Source: Elusimicrobiota bacterium (GTDB lineage Bacteria; Elusimicrobiota; Elusimicrobia; FEN-1173). From it: a stretch of DNA of 5,234 bases. Below the pieces are notes generated by a model. That model searched no databases, was not told where the DNA came from, and worked only from the letters and a program-made list of their open reading frames with translations. The stretch is from assembly GCA_016207625.1 (NCBI GenBank), contig JACQPF010000068.1, positions 1 through 5,234 of the forward strand, read 5' to 3'. Shown in pieces: positions 4,920 through 5,234 of the stretch (positions are counted from its first letter, which is position 1; each line of letters starts with the position of its first letter). Both the position numbers and the translations under genes were made by a program.

Positions 4920-5234
4920 CTAGACGGCATTTAAGATGCCTTCGAGCGTGTTTCGGATGTCTTCTTTTTCCTTCTCGGGCTTTACCCAGGCTTTGACGTA
5001 AGGCGCGAGCAGCTTGTAGCCTTCCCCCTTTTCATCGCCCAGATAGGTCTTGATGTTCTCACGGACCTCGTGCCCTAGAAAACGGTTCCAGGTGTCGTCG
5101 GAGGTTTCGAAAGAAGTGATGAAATCCAGCTTGATCGGCTTTCCGTTTGCCTTATGGATGAACTGCACGGGGATGGGTTCATTATTGTAGATGCGCTTCA
5201 TCGCCAGGCCACTGTTTTTCAGGCGGTTGTAGAC
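4920..5234 (-). CDS. C-terminal part of an unrecognised protein, open at the window edge
   Basis: 104 codons are present before a TAG at 4920-4922. A methionine at 5201 could serve as a start and would give 93 residues, but it has no Shine-Dalgarno site, and the frame stays open to the edge (VYNRLKNSGLA precedes it), so this is more likely the end of a longer protein. I do not recognise the family. The sequence is soluble-looking, without signal peptide or membrane segment: a probable beta segment (PIPVQFIHKANGKPIKLDF), then charged, helix-prone sequence with Trp and Tyr (NRFLGHEVRENIKTYLG, YVKAWVKPEKEKEDI) ending GILNAV. Composition and frame are consistent with real coding sequence. The frame continues without another stop for 39 codons past the TAG. 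The gene is convergent with the SWIB gene. Confidence 0.6.
   Translation of the reverse strand, partial: VYNRLKNSGLAMKRIYNNEPIPVQFIHKANGKPIKLDFITSFETSDDTWNRFLGHEVRENIKTYLGDEKGEGYKLLAPYVKAWVKPEKEKEDIRNTLEGILNAV

Noticed and set aside
4926..4940. GGCAT-TTAAG-ATGCC hairpin
   Set aside because: It lies inside the end of the minus-strand coding frame, has only a 5-bp stem and no T-run, so a terminator role is not supported.

Overview
The window reads as chromosomal DNA, fairly GC-rich, from a Gram-negative-type bacterium. An exported protein that looks like an outer-membrane beta-barrel implies an outer membrane. The combination of a threonyl-tRNA synthetase lacking the TGS domain, a stand-alone SWIB protein and a Bacillus Des-like desaturase would fit a poorly cultivated lineage such as Elusimicrobiota or Omnitrophota. 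That placement is a guess from gene style, not a demonstrated result. I see no rRNA, tRNA, CRISPR array or intact mobile element.

Layout. Positions 1-1668 (minus) hold most of thrS, cut by the window start about 30 codons before its expected end. Upstream of it on the same strand, 38 bases away, is a 419-residue secreted, probably outer-membrane barrel protein (1707-2966). A 183-base divergent region follows (2967-3149), with a promoter for each side and a small dyad between them. A complete membrane fatty-acid desaturase (3150-4220, plus) is followed by stacked hairpins. A short SWIB-domain gene (4341-4598, plus) comes next. The remaining stretch, 4599-4919, has no intact gene. It holds a GC-rich hairpin cluster and a 29-codon minus-strand frame that starts like a REP-associated tyrosine transposase. 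The window ends in the C-terminal part of an unrecognised minus-strand protein (4920-5234), open at the edge.

How they fit together. The desaturase modifies membrane lipids and the divergent gene probably makes an outer-membrane protein, so the shared promoter region could coordinate envelope composition; this is inference. ThrRS is a housekeeping translation enzyme and may be co-transcribed with the barrel gene, but it also has its own promoter-like sequence.

Most notable observations: (1) the barrel gene and thrS each carry the same 11-base sequence AATGTGCTATA, an extended -10 element, only 7-8 bases before the ATG and without a Shine-Dalgarno site, which predicts leaderless or nearly leaderless mRNAs; (2) the ThrRS starts directly at its editing domain; (3) the last minus-strand frame continues in phase past a TAG stop into the transposase-like remnant. 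I did not find convincing evidence of an entirely new multi-gene system.
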